DNA from: Betaproteobacteria bacterium
GTDB taxonomy: Bacteria > Pseudomonadota > Gammaproteobacteria > Burkholderiales > Burkholderiaceae_C
DNA length: 37,999 nt
Assembly (NCBI GenBank): GCA_028870715.1
Contig: JAGWOZ010000007.1
Span: 1-37,999, forward strand
Direction: 5' to 3'
Shown in pieces: positions 16,588 to 25,331 of this stretch; position 1 is the first letter of the stretch, and each line of letters opens with the position of its first letter. The position numbers and the translations under genes are program-made. A model generated the notes under the pieces. The model searched no databases. It worked only from the letters and a program-made list of their open reading frames with translations, and was not told where the DNA came from.

Positions 16588-17748
16588 TCAAGCCGCTGCT
16601 GCAACGACTTTTTCAGCCGCTTCAGCCAAGGTTTCCGCACTGATGATCGGCAGACCTGACGCAGCCAGCATCTGCTTGCCCTGATCCTCATTGGTGCCTT
16701 TCATGCGCACCACCAGTGGCACCTTGAGTGACACCGCCTTGCTGGCGGCAATCAGGCCTTCGGCGATCACGTCACAGCGCATGATTCCGCCGAAAATGTT
16801 CACCAAGATGGCCTTGACATGGGGGTTGTGCAGCATGATCTTGAACGCTGCGGTGACCTTCTCGGCCGTTGCGCCACCACCCACGTCGAGAAAATTGGCC
16901 GGCTCGCCGCCGAACAGCTTGATGGTGTCCATCGTGGCCATGGCCAAGCCCGCACCGTTGACCAAGCAGGCGATGTTCCCGTCGAGTTGGATGTAGGACA
17001 ACTCGTGCTTCGACGCCTCGATCTCCGCGGGATCTTCCTCGTCGAGATCACGCATGGCGACGAGTTCGCTGTGGCGGAACAACGCGTTATCGTCAAAGTT
17101 GAACTTGGCGTCCAGCGCCTTGACGCCACCGTCACCTTGCAGGATGAGAGGATTGATCTCGGCCAGCGACGCATCCTTGTCCCAAAATGCACGGTATAAG
17201 CCCTGAAGCGCGCGGGCACCTTCGGCTCGGCTGGCCTCCGGCAGGCCGATGCGCTCGCACAGCAGCAGCGCATCAGCGTCTTGCAACCCAGCCAGAGGGT
17301 CAACCCAGACCTTATGAATTTTCTCCGGTGTCTTGGCCGCCACCTCTTCGACGTCCATGCCCCCTTCGCTGGAGGCCATGACGACGATCTTCTGGGCTGC
17401 CCGGTCAATGACCAAACCGGCGTAAAACTCCTTTCGAATATCAGCGCCTTCCTCAATGAGCAACCGGCGCACCGTCTGGCCCTGGGGGCCGGTCTGGTGG
17501 GTAATGAGTTGCATGCCCAGCATCTGCCCAGCCAGCTGGCGCACCTCGTCCACGGACCGGGCCAGCTTCACGCCCCCACCCTTTCCGCGGCCGCCGGCGT
17601 GAATCTGCGCCTTGACGACCCACACGGGGCCGCCCAGGTTCTGCGCCGCGTGCACAGCCTCGTCCACGGTGAAAGCTGGAGTACCACGGGGCACCGGCAC
17701 GCCATATTCCTTCAGGATCTGTTTGCCTTGGTATTCGTGGATCTTCAT
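16588..17748 (-). CDS. sucC: Succinyl-CoA synthetase beta subunit
   Basis: The 386-aa product starts [22 protein letters not shown], with an ATP-grasp domain ([14 protein letters not shown]) and a C-terminal CoA-ligase domain containing GGGATAEKV and [13 protein letters not shown]. It pairs with SucD. A GGAGA site lies about 10 nt upstream of the ATG. The DUF2889 gene ends 48 bp upstream on the same strand, an arrangement commonly seen in Burkholderiales. Confidence 0.97.
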   Translation of the reverse strand: MKIHEYQGKQILKEYGVPVPRGTPAFTVDEAVHAAQNLGGPVWVVKAQIHAGGRGKGGGVKLARSVDEVRQLAGQMLGMQLITHQTGPQGQTVRRLLIEEGADIRKEFYAGLVIDRAAQKIVVMASSEGGMDVEEVAAKTPEKIHKVWVDPLAGLQDADALLLCERIGLPEASRAEGARALQGLYRAFWDKDASLAEINPLILQGDGGVKALDAKFNFDDNALFRHSELVAMRDLDEEDPAEIEASKHELSYIQLDGNIACLVNGAGLAMATMDTIKLFGGEPANFLDVGGGATAEKVTAAFKIMLHNPHVKAILVNIFGGIMRCDVIAEGLIAASKAVSLKVPLVVRMKGTNEDQGKQMLAASGLPIISAETLAEAAEKVVAAAA

Positions 17749-17796
17749 TGTGGGGGGTCTCCAGTGGTTGTTGGTGCCGTGCGCCGCGCGCGGCGC

Positions 17797-18444
17797 TCAG
17801 GTGGTGGATGGGGGTGAAATCTGGGGGTTCGCTTCAACGGCTGCGGCCCCTGCGACGGGCGGCTTCCACCAGCGTGGGTAGTAGCGCAGCACGGCGGGCC
17901 CATCAACGCGAAGAGCATGGCAACGGTCGAGTTGGAACGGTTGCCGGCTGTCTCCTGCTTCGGGTCGCACCACTTCCCCGGCGAAGGCCTGGATGGCTGC
18001 GGTGGGCAGAACACGCGTGAGCTCGGTGATGTGTGTGCAGCCGAGCACCCCATGCAGACACTGCTTGACGGAATGGGAGAAGCCTCGCAACAGGTTCATC
18101 CCGATCAGGGCGCGGTAGGCATCGCCATAGTCGTCGCAGTAACCGGGATAGGGCGATGCGTGCGTTTTCGCCTCCGCGTCAACCACGTGGAAGGTGGTGT
18201 CGATGGTCAGGCGCAAATGCATGTGATGGATCGGTTCACCCGCGCTGCGCAGCCCGGTAGCCAACTCAAAATCCCGTGCCTTGGTGTCAACGAGTTCAGC
18301 CTCGATATCCCACAGACCATCATCGCGCGCATAAACCTGCACATCGATGGCGCGCTTGTGGACCAGGCGCCGGGTGGCAGGGGGAGCTGCGGGCTCACGG
18401 CGATCAGCAGGGGGAGCGTGGGTGGAGGTCTCGGTCAGCGGCAC
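17797..18444 (-). CDS. DUF2889 family protein
   Basis: The product is about 215 aa. The stretch VHKRAIDVQVYARDDGLWDIEAELVD and the later GYCDDYGDAYRALIGMNLLRGFSHSVKQCL region match the DUF2889 family, whose function is not established. Location between recX and sucC is typical of Burkholderiales. The start is uncertain: GTG 18444 is chosen; the frame is open to a TTG at 18471, and neither has a good ribosome binding site. A possible -10 TAAACT lies just upstream. Confidence 0.75.
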   Translation of the reverse strand: MPLTETSTHAPPADRREPAAPPATRRLVHKRAIDVQVYARDDGLWDIEAELVDTKARDFELATGLRSAGEPIHHMHLRLTIDTTFHVVDAEAKTHASPYPGYCDDYGDAYRALIGMNLLRGFSHSVKQCLHGVLGCTHITELTRVLPTAAIQAFAGEVVRPEAGDSRQPFQLDRCHALRVDGPAVLRYYPRWWKPPVAGAAAVEANPQISPPSTT

Positions 18445-18560
18445 GGGAATTGATGCAACGCAAAAAATCAAGTTTAGCAGCGCGTCGCATCAGGCATGCA
18501 AGCGGCCGGCTTGCACCGACGCATGCGTGCGAATCCGGACCATCGAATCCGGATGCCGGC

Positions 18561-19073
18561 TCAACTCTCATCATCGCCATCACCCGCAAGATGCGACGCA
18601 TCGGCACCGCGCTCCCCTCGGATCACCTGCATCACCACCTCGCGGCCAAAACCTCGTGCCAGCAAGAAGCGCTGCTGTCGCGCGCGTTCCTGGGCAGTGG
18701 CGGCGGGCTCCGGATATCGGCGGCGCAGGATGCGCTGCGCCCGGAGCAGATCGGGCTCGCCCGACGCACCCAAAACATGATCGACCAGATCCCCGTCCAA
18801 ACCGTGGCTGCGGAGTTCAACAGCGATGCGCTGGCGGCCATACTTGGCTTGGCGCCTGCGTGCCAATGACTCGGCGAAACGCTGCTCGTCGAGCAGGCCC
18901 AAGGCCTGCAACTCGTCAAGCAGCGCGGCAAGCCCAGCGAGATCGGGTGCGGACTCGTTCTCGCTGGGCTTGATCGTGCGTGCGAGTTTGCGCTCGAGCT
19001 CGATGCGACTGTACTCGCGCGTCGCCAACAGGCGCAGGGCACGAACTCTGAGGCTTGGCGCCGGCGCGGCCAT
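18561..19073 (-). CDS. recX: RecA regulatory protein RecX
   Basis: The 170-aa product is built of three-helix repeats typical of RecX, with the N-terminal motif RALRLLATREYSRIELERKL, then LLDEQRFAESLARRRQAKYG, then GFGREVVMQVIRG. RecX binds RecA filaments and limits their extension and activity. It lies 160 bp downstream of recA on the same strand, its normal place. The spacer carries a hairpin and a 9-bp tandem repeat that may reduce read-through. Confidence 0.92.
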   Translation of the reverse strand: MAAPAPSLRVRALRLLATREYSRIELERKLARTIKPSENESAPDLAGLAALLDELQALGLLDEQRFAESLARRRQAKYGRQRIAVELRSHGLDGDLVDHVLGASGEPDLLRAQRILRRRYPEPAATAQERARQQRFLLARGFGREVVMQVIRGERGADASHLAGDGDDES

Positions 19074-19087
19074 GACGAATCACCAAC

Positions 19088-19110
19088 CGTGCCAGTCGAA
19101 GTCTGGCACG
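19088..19110. repeat. Perfect 8-bp inverted repeat in recA-recX spacer
   Basis: CGTGCCAG (19088-19095) and CTGGCACG (19103-19110) flank a 7-nt loop, just upstream of the recX start on the minus strand. It has no T-run. It could attenuate recX relative to recA or serve as a binding site. Confidence 0.55.
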
Positions 19111-19142
19111 TGCGCGCTACCGGCCCGGCACACTCTACCCTG

Positions 19143-19184
19143 GCGCTCCCTGCACTCCCTGCACTCCCTGCACTCCCTGCGCTC
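19143..19184. repeat. 9-bp tandem repeat, four copies plus partial, between recA and recX
   Basis: The unit GCACTCCCT is repeated four times (19143-19178; the first copy has one A-to-G change), followed by a partial fifth copy GCGCTC. Short perfect tandem repeats of this kind can vary in copy number between strains by slippage. It lies in the non-coding 160-bp spacer between the recA stop and the recX start. Confidence 0.85.
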
Positions 19185-19233
19185 ATCAAGGGGGATTTGC
19201 CAGCTCTGCGCGCGACGCACTACAGCGGCCGGC

Positions 19234-20283
19234 TTACTCATCCATCTGGGGCTCAGCCGCCGGTTGCATGCCCGGAACGCCAAGTTGCTCCCGCACGGCA
19301 TTCTCTATCTCACGGGCAATGGCTGGATTCTCCTTGAGAAACTCGCGGGCGTTGTCTTTGCCCTGACCGATCTTCTCACCCTTGTATGCGTACCAGGCGC
19401 CGGACTTGTCCACGATCTTCGCCGTCACGCCGAGGTCAATGATCTCCCCCTCGCGGGAGATCCCTTCACCGTAGAGAATATCGAACTCGGCTTGCTTGAA
19501 CGGCGGCGCAACCTTGTTCTTCACAACTTTGACCTTCGTCTCCGAGCCAATGACCTCTTCACCCTTCTTGATGGCGCCGATGCGGCGTATATCCAGGCGT
19601 ACCGAGGCGTAAAACTTCAGCGCGTTGCCACCCGTCGTGGTTTCCGGGTTGCCAAACATCACGCCGATTTTCATGCGGATCTGATTGATGAAAATGACCA
19701 GGCAGTTCGTGCGCTTGATGGTGCCGGTCAGTTTGCGCAGCGCCTGGCTCATGAGTCGCGCCTGCAGACCTGGCAACGAGTCACCCATCTCGCCCTCGAT
19801 CTCGGCCTTCGGCGTGAGGGCCGCAACCGAATCAATCACGATCAGATCCACCGAGCCCGACCGCACCAGGGCGTCGGCGATTTCCAGCGCCTGCTCTCCG
19901 GTATCGGGCTGAGAGATGAGCAAGTCCTGCAGGTTCACACCCAGCTTTTGCGCGTACTGCGAATCCAGCGCGTGCTCAGCGTCGATGAAAGCGCACACGC
20001 CGCCGAGTTTTTGCATCTCGGCGATGACTTGCAGGGTCAGCGTGGTTTTGCCCGATGACTCCGGTCCATAGATCTCCACCACGCGCCCACGCGGCAAGCC
20101 GCCCACGCCAAGCGCGATGTCCAGACCGAGTGAGCCCGTGGAGACCACTTGAATGTCTTCAACCACCTCGCCTTCGCCCAGGCGCATGATTGACCCCTTG
20201 CCGAACTGCTTCTCGATCTGCGACAAGGCTGCTGCCAGCGCTTTTGACTTTTCTGCGTTCATCATGCCCTTGCCTTGTTCCAT
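19234..20283 (-). CDS. recA: RecA recombinase
   Basis: The 349-aa product has the N-terminal polymerisation region, Walker [11 protein letters not shown], the DNA-binding loops and the motif [14 protein letters not shown]. It forms ATP-dependent filaments on single-stranded DNA, promotes homologous recombination and activates LexA self-cleavage. The ATG at 20283 gives an N-terminus (MEQGKG...[11 protein letters not shown]) resembling other Burkholderiales RecA proteins; ATGs at 20265 and 20262 are alternatives. A perfect LexA box lies 46 bp upstream, so expression should be SOS-controlled. Confidence 0.98.
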   Translation of the reverse strand: MEQGKGMMNAEKSKALAAALSQIEKQFGKGSIMRLGEGEVVEDIQVVSTGSLGLDIALGVGGLPRGRVVEIYGPESSGKTTLTLQVIAEMQKLGGVCAFIDAEHALDSQYAQKLGVNLQDLLISQPDTGEQALEIADALVRSGSVDLIVIDSVAALTPKAEIEGEMGDSLPGLQARLMSQALRKLTGTIKRTNCLVIFINQIRMKIGVMFGNPETTTGGNALKFYASVRLDIRRIGAIKKGEEVIGSETKVKVVKNKVAPPFKQAEFDILYGEGISREGEIIDLGVTAKIVDKSGAWYAYKGEKIGQGKDNAREFLKENPAIAREIENAVREQLGVPGMQPAAEPQMDE

Positions 20284-20328
20284 TTCTCAAACCCCATTTG
20301 TTTCACGATAGGGCACAATTTACCATAA

Positions 20329-20344
20329 CTGTATAAACCTACAG
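20329..20344 (-). promoter_or_regulatory. LexA (SOS) box upstream of recA
   Basis: On the minus strand the sequence CTGTAGGTTTATACAG matches the proteobacterial LexA operator CTGT-N8-ACAG exactly, with an AT-rich core. It lies 46 bp before the recA ATG, where repression of the recA promoter would be expected. Confidence 0.88.
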
Positions 20345-20443
20345 CCTCGTTGCACGCGCTGCCGCGCGCCGGGCTATATGCCTGCCTTCGGGGACTGCAC
20401 CGCCCATTGTGCACACCGCCAAGCTCGGCCGCCCAAGGGCCAA

Positions 20444-20503
20444 GCATCGTGATGCGATGCCTGCAACCGAGCGAAGGCCGCATCACGGGGCGCACCGTGA
20501 TGC
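20444..20503. repeat. Two adjacent hairpins sharing a GTGATGCG core in the recA/GDSL spacer
   Basis: The first is GCATCG (20444-20449) with CGATGC (20455-20460), loop 5 nt. The second is a perfect 9-bp stem, GCATCACGG (20480-20488) with CCGTGATGC (20495-20503), loop 6 nt. The 437-bp region 20284-20720 otherwise contains the LexA box and no recognisable gene. The hairpins could be a small RNA, a read-through barrier for the GDSL gene, or repeats; no T-run follows either. Confidence 0.5.
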
Positions 20504-20720
20504 GTTGACGGATGGTCCAACAGGCCGCAAGGCTGATCAGCGTACACGGGTCCGGCGCGCGGGCTGGGTATTTGGATTTCCGGACCTCGCTCCACCGTCG
20601 CCGGATTGCGCAGAATGACGCTTGCCATCAACCCCGACCGGCGCCTAAAGCGACTGAAGTCGTTGGCGGGCTGCGGCTTGACCTTGACTTAAGCCCAACC
20701 GATGGCCTGTCGATCGGCCG

Positions 20721-22085
20721 TCACGGTGCCCAGCCGAACCCTGCCATGGCATGCAAGGTCGCAGCAGCGATGACTTGGTAGCCAGCAGGCGTCGGGTGCA
20801 CGGTATCCGCAAACAGCCAGCTCCCAAGATTGGAAGGGTTCGCTCCCGCAGCAGCGTTGGGCGTGTGCACGTTGCAAAGCAGGGAGCTGGGCACGAGCTG
20901 CATGTTGCACCACGGCGTCGTGACATTGGTAAAGCCGAACTGCGCAGGCTGCGCGATTTCCTGATTGAACAGCGCAAAGCCGTCGATCATTTTCACTGGC
21001 CTGCCCTGCAGTTGGTTAAGCAACCGCTGGTTAAACACCTTGACGAGCCTGGACAGGATGTAGCAGGGCTGGGCCGGATCCTGATTGTTGCAGGTCGTGC
21101 CACCCGAGAGTGACTGGCCAAATGGGGAAAGTGAAGAATCGGGCAAGGTGTACACCATGACGTACTGCCCCCCCATGGCAATGATCTTCTGAACCACCGC
21201 CGCAAGTTGATCTGCCGCTGCCGCCACCGTGGACTGCGCCACTGTCAGTGCGTGCAGCGTGGCCCTCTGCTGCACAGCAGCGATCTGGTCCTGCGTCAGC
21301 GGGGATCCTGCCTGAGCCGCTTCGACCACGGCTTCGGTCACAGCGCTTTGTACCTGCGTGCTGAGATTGGCTAGCGCGGCAAAAACATCGTTGTTTCCGG
21401 CAAAGACGGTGATGAGCTGGCTTGGATTGAACGCTCCAAATTGGGCATGGTAATTTCGCACCTGCTGGGTCACGGGGATCGTCAGAGCTCCTTGAGCGTG
21501 CCCGATGCCGTCCGGGTTGCGAACCATGGAACCGCCCTCGGCAAAGTCCGTGCACGATCCCTGCAAGGCGAAGGCGCAAAGTGCCTGGGTGGCATTCGTC
21601 GTTACGCCAAACGGCGTCAGATAGACGGCCCCCTGCGGCGAACCATAGCCCACAAGATTCGGCGTCATGCGCAATCCGAGGTCTTGGGCAAGGATGTTGG
21701 TCCAATTGCCCGATGGCGCGCCGTTAACCGTGAATTGCCCCCCCGCGGGGTACGGCAAGCCGTCGAACGCGACGTTGTAGGGTGCAACGCTATAAATGCT
21801 GACTGCAGCCAGTGTATAAGCGCCATCATCCGACAAGCTGTCCCCAAACACCACCGTTTGCTTGAATCCACCATCTGGCGCCTGCGATGGTGCCGTGCTG
21901 GCAGCATTGACGCTGGAAACTGTGGACAGTCTGGGGTATTGCGGCCCATCGTCGCCTCGCATGCCGGCAGCGTTGGCGCTCGATACGAGGGAAAGGGAGG
22001 GTGCGCTGCCGAAGTCCCCTGCCCAATGGCCGCCAAGGGCCAGAACGGTTGCGAGAGTTACGGCGGGCCAAGGTAGGTTACGCAT
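20721..22085 (-). CDS. Secreted GDSL/SGNH-family lipase or esterase
   Basis: The 454-aa product starts at ATG 22085 with a GGGAGG ribosome binding site 8 nt upstream. An N-terminal signal is followed by a low-complexity stretch with the near-repeat VSSANAAG/VSSVNAAS. SGNH motifs are present: block I VVFGDSLSDDGAYT with nucleophile Ser83, an FAGNNDVFAAL block III, and DTVHPTPAGY (Asp and His of the triad) near the C-terminus. No autotransporter beta-barrel follows, so it is probably a soluble exported hydrolase; the substrate is unknown. Confidence 0.87.
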   Translation of the reverse strand: MRNLPWPAVTLATVLALGGHWAGDFGSAPSLSLVSSANAAGMRGDDGPQYPRLSTVSSVNAASTAPSQAPDGGFKQTVVFGDSLSDDGAYTLAAVSIYSVAPYNVAFDGLPYPAGGQFTVNGAPSGNWTNILAQDLGLRMTPNLVGYGSPQGAVYLTPFGVTTNATQALCAFALQGSCTDFAEGGSMVRNPDGIGHAQGALTIPVTQQVRNYHAQFGAFNPSQLITVFAGNNDVFAALANLSTQVQSAVTEAVVEAAQAGSPLTQDQIAAVQQRATLHALTVAQSTVAAAADQLAAVVQKIIAMGGQYVMVYTLPDSSLSPFGQSLSGGTTCNNQDPAQPCYILSRLVKVFNQRLLNQLQGRPVKMIDGFALFNQEIAQPAQFGFTNVTTPWCNMQLVPSSLLCNVHTPNAAAGANPSNLGSWLFADTVHPTPAGYQVIAAATLHAMAGFGWAP

Positions 22086-22373
22086 GCTGATGCCTCCCAA
22101 ATTTGTCTCGATGGAGGTTCTGGCTGACGCCGGATCGGCATGACAACCTCAACTCCGAGAACGAAATCAAGTGACCGTTCACGCACAGGCTATCCGACAC
22201 AGCGCTTGTTGAGCAAGTCCGGATTACCCTGAGACTGATGGATCGTCGCCGTTCAGGCCCTTAACGCCTGCGAGCCGCAGTGGCGGCCATACCCGTCACG
22301 TCCCGCGCATTGCGTGTTCCAGGCCTTGAAGCGTGACCGCCACGACCAGCAATTGGTGCCTGCGGGCGCTGCG
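22086..22373. other. 288-bp intergenic region, no gene seen
   Basis: The stretch between the Sua5 stop and the GDSL start should hold the GDSL promoter (minus strand). I see no RNA family, no strong hairpin with a T-run, and no convincing small ORF. Confidence 0.4.
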
Positions 22374-23459
22374 CTACGCACCCTGCACGCGCGACCCGTG
22401 GGATGCGCGCTGCAGACGGTCGCGCACGGCATCCCAAGCCGGATCTGACGGCGGCATCTCAACCCAAATGGCGTCCAGGCCCCGCATGTCCAACTCGCGC
22501 AAGGTGGCGTAAAGCGCTTGGGCGAAACCGACAGCATCCGAAGGTAGAGCAAACCAAGTTGCCGACGGGTTGTCCCCCGGTTGGGGATGCACAGCGAGTA
22601 CCCCGACATGGCGCGCTCCAGACCAACGGGCATCAATTTCCGGGGCCGAGCACAAAAAAAGTGGCGTTGCTGGCGCATAGTGCGCCGCCAGCGCTCCCGG
22701 CACTCGCGGTGAGATGTCAAATCTCTGCTCTTGTCGATCGCTCGCGGATTCCACAGTGAGCGCACCCCGGCCCTCCGCCTCGAGCGGGGCGGATCTCTGC
22801 AAGCCCAGGAGAAGCGGGTCACACCCCAGAACGGTGGCAATCGCCTCGGCGGGGAGCCCGCCTGGGCGGAGGATGCGCGGAGCGCCGCCGCTTTGCACCT
22901 GCGAGCAGTCCACGATGGTGCTTTCGATGCCCACCGTACAAGCCCCTCCATCGAGCACCATGGCTACCGCGCTCCCCAGTTCGGCGCGTACGTGCGCTGC
23001 CGTCGTCGGGCTGACGCGACCGAAGCGGTTGGCCGACGGCGCGGCCAACCCTCCCTGACCGTGCCTGAAAATGGCCAGCACAGCCTGAGCCATCGGGTGA
23101 GCAGGACTGCGTAACGCGATCGTGTCCTGCCCGCCGGCACAGGCCTCGGCCATCCCGGAGCGGCGTCGCAGGACAAGAGTGAGCGGGCCTGGCCAGAAGG
23201 CATCAATGAGCCGGCGCGCCGCATCCGGCAGCCCGACGGCCCACCGCTGAGGGTCCGCATCGCGGTGGAGGTGGACGATGACGGGGTGATCCGCGGGGCG
23301 GCCCTTGACCGCAAAGATTTTGCGCACTGCGGCCGCGTTGTCGGCATCTGCCGCCAACCCATACACGGTTTCGGTGGGCAAACCGATGAGTTCGCCGGCT
23401 TCCAGCAACCGGGCCGCCCGCGCGATCTCGGAGGGGTGCATTGTGGTTTTGCTCACCAC
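22374..23459 (-). CDS. L-threonylcarbamoyladenylate synthase, long Sua5 type
   Basis: The 361-aa product has the YrdC/Sua5 catalytic domain (about 1-205) with GLPTETVYGLAADA, KGRPADHPVIVHL, LAAPSANRFGRVSPTTA and the VGIESTIVD segment, plus a C-terminal Sua5 domain (about 240-350) introduced by PRVPGALAAHYAPATP. It makes threonylcarbamoyl-AMP for t6A modification of tRNA at position 37. It is 22 bp downstream of purK, probably co-transcribed. The start is GTG 23459 with AAGG 8 nt upstream; ATG 23441 is an alternative. Confidence 0.93.
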   Translation of the reverse strand: MVSKTTMHPSEIARAARLLEAGELIGLPTETVYGLAADADNAAAVRKIFAVKGRPADHPVIVHLHRDADPQRWAVGLPDAARRLIDAFWPGPLTLVLRRRSGMAEACAGGQDTIALRSPAHPMAQAVLAIFRHGQGGLAAPSANRFGRVSPTTAAHVRAELGSAVAMVLDGGACTVGIESTIVDCSQVQSGGAPRILRPGGLPAEAIATVLGCDPLLLGLQRSAPLEAEGRGALTVESASDRQEQRFDISPRVPGALAAHYAPATPLFLCSAPEIDARWSGARHVGVLAVHPQPGDNPSATWFALPSDAVGFAQALYATLRELDMRGLDAIWVEMPPSDPAWDAVRDRLQRASHGSRVQGA

Positions 23460-23481
23460 CTCAGGACCTTGTCGTGGCGAC

Positions 23482-24657
23482 TCAAAAGGGCTCCAGGCCC
23501 AGTGCTGTGCACGCCTGCAGCGCGCTTGTCCGCGCCGCCTGGGGCGTGGCTGCGGTAAACGTCAGGTGGCCCATCTTGCGTCCGGCTCGCGCTTCGCGCT
23601 TGCCATACAAGTGCAAATGCGCGCCGGGAAGACTCAGCACGGCTGGCCAGTCGGGCTCGCGCCGGCTACCGGCTGCGTCGAACCACAGATCTCCCAGCAG
23701 ATTAAGCATCACAGCCGGGCTATGTAACCGTGGCTGCGCCAAGGGCGCACCCACAAGAGCACGCACCTGAAGGTCAAATTGGGAGAAATCGCAGGAATCC
23801 AGCGTGTGATGCCCGGAGTTATGAGGGCGTGGCGCCATTTCGTTGGCCACGAGTCCCCCATCTTCCAGCATGAAGAACTCCACGCACAGCACACCCACGT
23901 AATCCAGCCCCTCTGCGATGGCCAGCGCCGCCTGAACCGCGCGCTCGGCGGTGGCCGTGTCCAGCTCGGGCGCCGGGGCAAAGCTGGCGAACAAGATTCC
24001 AGACCGGTGCAGGTTCTGCTGGGGTGGGAAGTACACCATTTGCCCGTCTCTGGCCCGTGCCAAGACCACCGAGATCTCGAGGTGCAAATCAAGCTTGCGC
24101 TCCAGCACGCAAGGCACACCGCCGAGCGCACGCCAAGCGGCCGGCAGCTCGGCAGCGCTTGTCACCCCAGCTTGGCCTTTGCCGTCGTAGCCCATGCGCG
24201 CAGTCTTCAATATGCCCGGCACGAGCCCATCGATCTGCGCGGTTCGCGCGGCCTCCTCGCTGTCAATGCGCACATGCGGCGCGCACGGCACACCCAGACG
24301 GGTAAACAAGGCCTTCTCGGCCGCCCGGTCCTGGCAAATGGCGACGGCCGGCGCATGCGGAGCCAGCTGCACGTGTGCGTCCAGCCAACGCAGTGCGGCG
24401 GCTGGCACGTTCTCGAACTCCACGGTGACGGCTGCAGCGCTGCGGGCGAGCTGGTGCAGGCCATCGGCGTCATCATAGGCAGCGTTGATATAGATCGGGG
24501 TGACCTGAGCTGCCGGGGCGTGAGCGTCGGGCTCCATGATCGCAACGCCATAGCCGGCGGCCTGCGCCGCTTGTGAGAACATGCGGCCAAGCTGGCCTCC
24601 ACCGAGCACGCCAAGGGTGGCGCCTGGTGCGATGTAGGGGAAAGTGGCAGTTTTCAT
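23482..24657 (-). CDS. purK: 5-(carboxyamino)imidazole ribonucleotide synthase
   Basis: The 391-aa ATP-grasp enzyme begins with GATLGVLGGGQLGRMFSQAA and contains KTARMGYDGKGQ, ECVEFF-like VLCVEFFMLEDG and NEMAPRPHNSGHHT, all typical of PurK. It carboxylates AIR to N5-CAIR using bicarbonate and ATP, the step before PurE. It lies 76 bp downstream of purE on the same strand. Confidence 0.97.
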   Translation of the reverse strand: MKTATFPYIAPGATLGVLGGGQLGRMFSQAAQAAGYGVAIMEPDAHAPAAQVTPIYINAAYDDADGLHQLARSAAAVTVEFENVPAAALRWLDAHVQLAPHAPAVAICQDRAAEKALFTRLGVPCAPHVRIDSEEAARTAQIDGLVPGILKTARMGYDGKGQAGVTSAAELPAAWRALGGVPCVLERKLDLHLEISVVLARARDGQMVYFPPQQNLHRSGILFASFAPAPELDTATAERAVQAALAIAEGLDYVGVLCVEFFMLEDGGLVANEMAPRPHNSGHHTLDSCDFSQFDLQVRALVGAPLAQPRLHSPAVMLNLLGDLWFDAAGSRREPDWPAVLSLPGAHLHLYGKREARAGRKMGHLTFTAATPQAARTSALQACTALGLEPF

Positions 24658-24733
24658 TGATCCTTGGCGGCATGCGCCCTGTGCTGCTGAGCGTGGGCCC
24701 TGCGCGTTCGGATGAAATCGGAAGTGCGAAGGC

Positions 24734-25216
24734 TCAAAGCCTCACCTGCATGGCTTGAGCCTGCGCTGTCTGCTCGGCGCGGAACACGCCCAGTCGGGCC
24801 TCCAGGGCTGGATCGGATGCGGCAAGCATGGCCACGGCGAACAGTCCGGCATTGGCTGCCCCGGCCTCCCCGATGGCAAAGGTGGCCACTGGCACGCCTT
24901 TGGGCATTTGGACAATGGACAACAGAGAATCTTCACCGCGCAGGTACTTGCTCGGCACCGGCACGCCCAGGACGGGCACGGTGGTTTTGGCGGCCAGCAT
25001 GCCTGGCAGATGCGCCGCGCCGCCAGCGCCGGCGATGATCGCCGCTACGCCGCGGGCGCGTGCAGTCTCCGCGTAGGCGAACATCGCGTCTGGCATGCGA
25101 TGGGCCGACACCACGCGAGCCTCGAACGTGACATCGAAGCGCGCAAGAATCTCCGCCGCGTGTCGCATCACGTCCCAGTCAGAACTTGAACCCATCACCA
25201 CGCCGATCAACGCCAT
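24734..25216 (-). CDS. purE: N5-carboxyaminoimidazole ribonucleotide mutase
   Basis: The product is 160 aa from ATG 25216, which has GGGAG 5 nt upstream. It has class I PurE features: [10 protein letters not shown] near the N-terminus, catalytic His39 in [18 protein letters not shown] and the [14 protein letters not shown] segment. It converts N5-CAIR to CAIR, working directly after PurK. It is divergent from the CnoX-like gene across 115 bp. The longer open frame to 25354 is spurious. Confidence 0.97.
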   Translation of the reverse strand: MALIGVVMGSSSDWDVMRHAAEILARFDVTFEARVVSAHRMPDAMFAYAETARARGVAAIIAGAGGAAHLPGMLAAKTTVPVLGVPVPSKYLRGEDSLLSIVQMPKGVPVATFAIGEAGAANAGLFAVAMLAASDPALEARLGVFRAEQTAQAQAMQVRL

Positions 25217-25331
25217 GGACGCTCCCATCGAAACCCGACATTTTACGGGTACCGGTATGCTTTGCCCTGAAGCGCCACGCGCTGGAAATGTCGCGCCTTG
25301 GCCCCACATATCGAGTTTTGGAGCAACCATC

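Noticed and set aside
19143-19184. The tandem repeat as a CRISPR-like array or coding repeat
   Set aside because: Units are only 9 bp and contiguous without spacers, and neither strand shows a gene that would encode the repeat.
25217-25331. Purine riboswitch or PurR-type operator between purE and the CnoX-like gene
   Set aside because: No purine-riboswitch core and no convincing palindromic operator is visible in the 115 bp.
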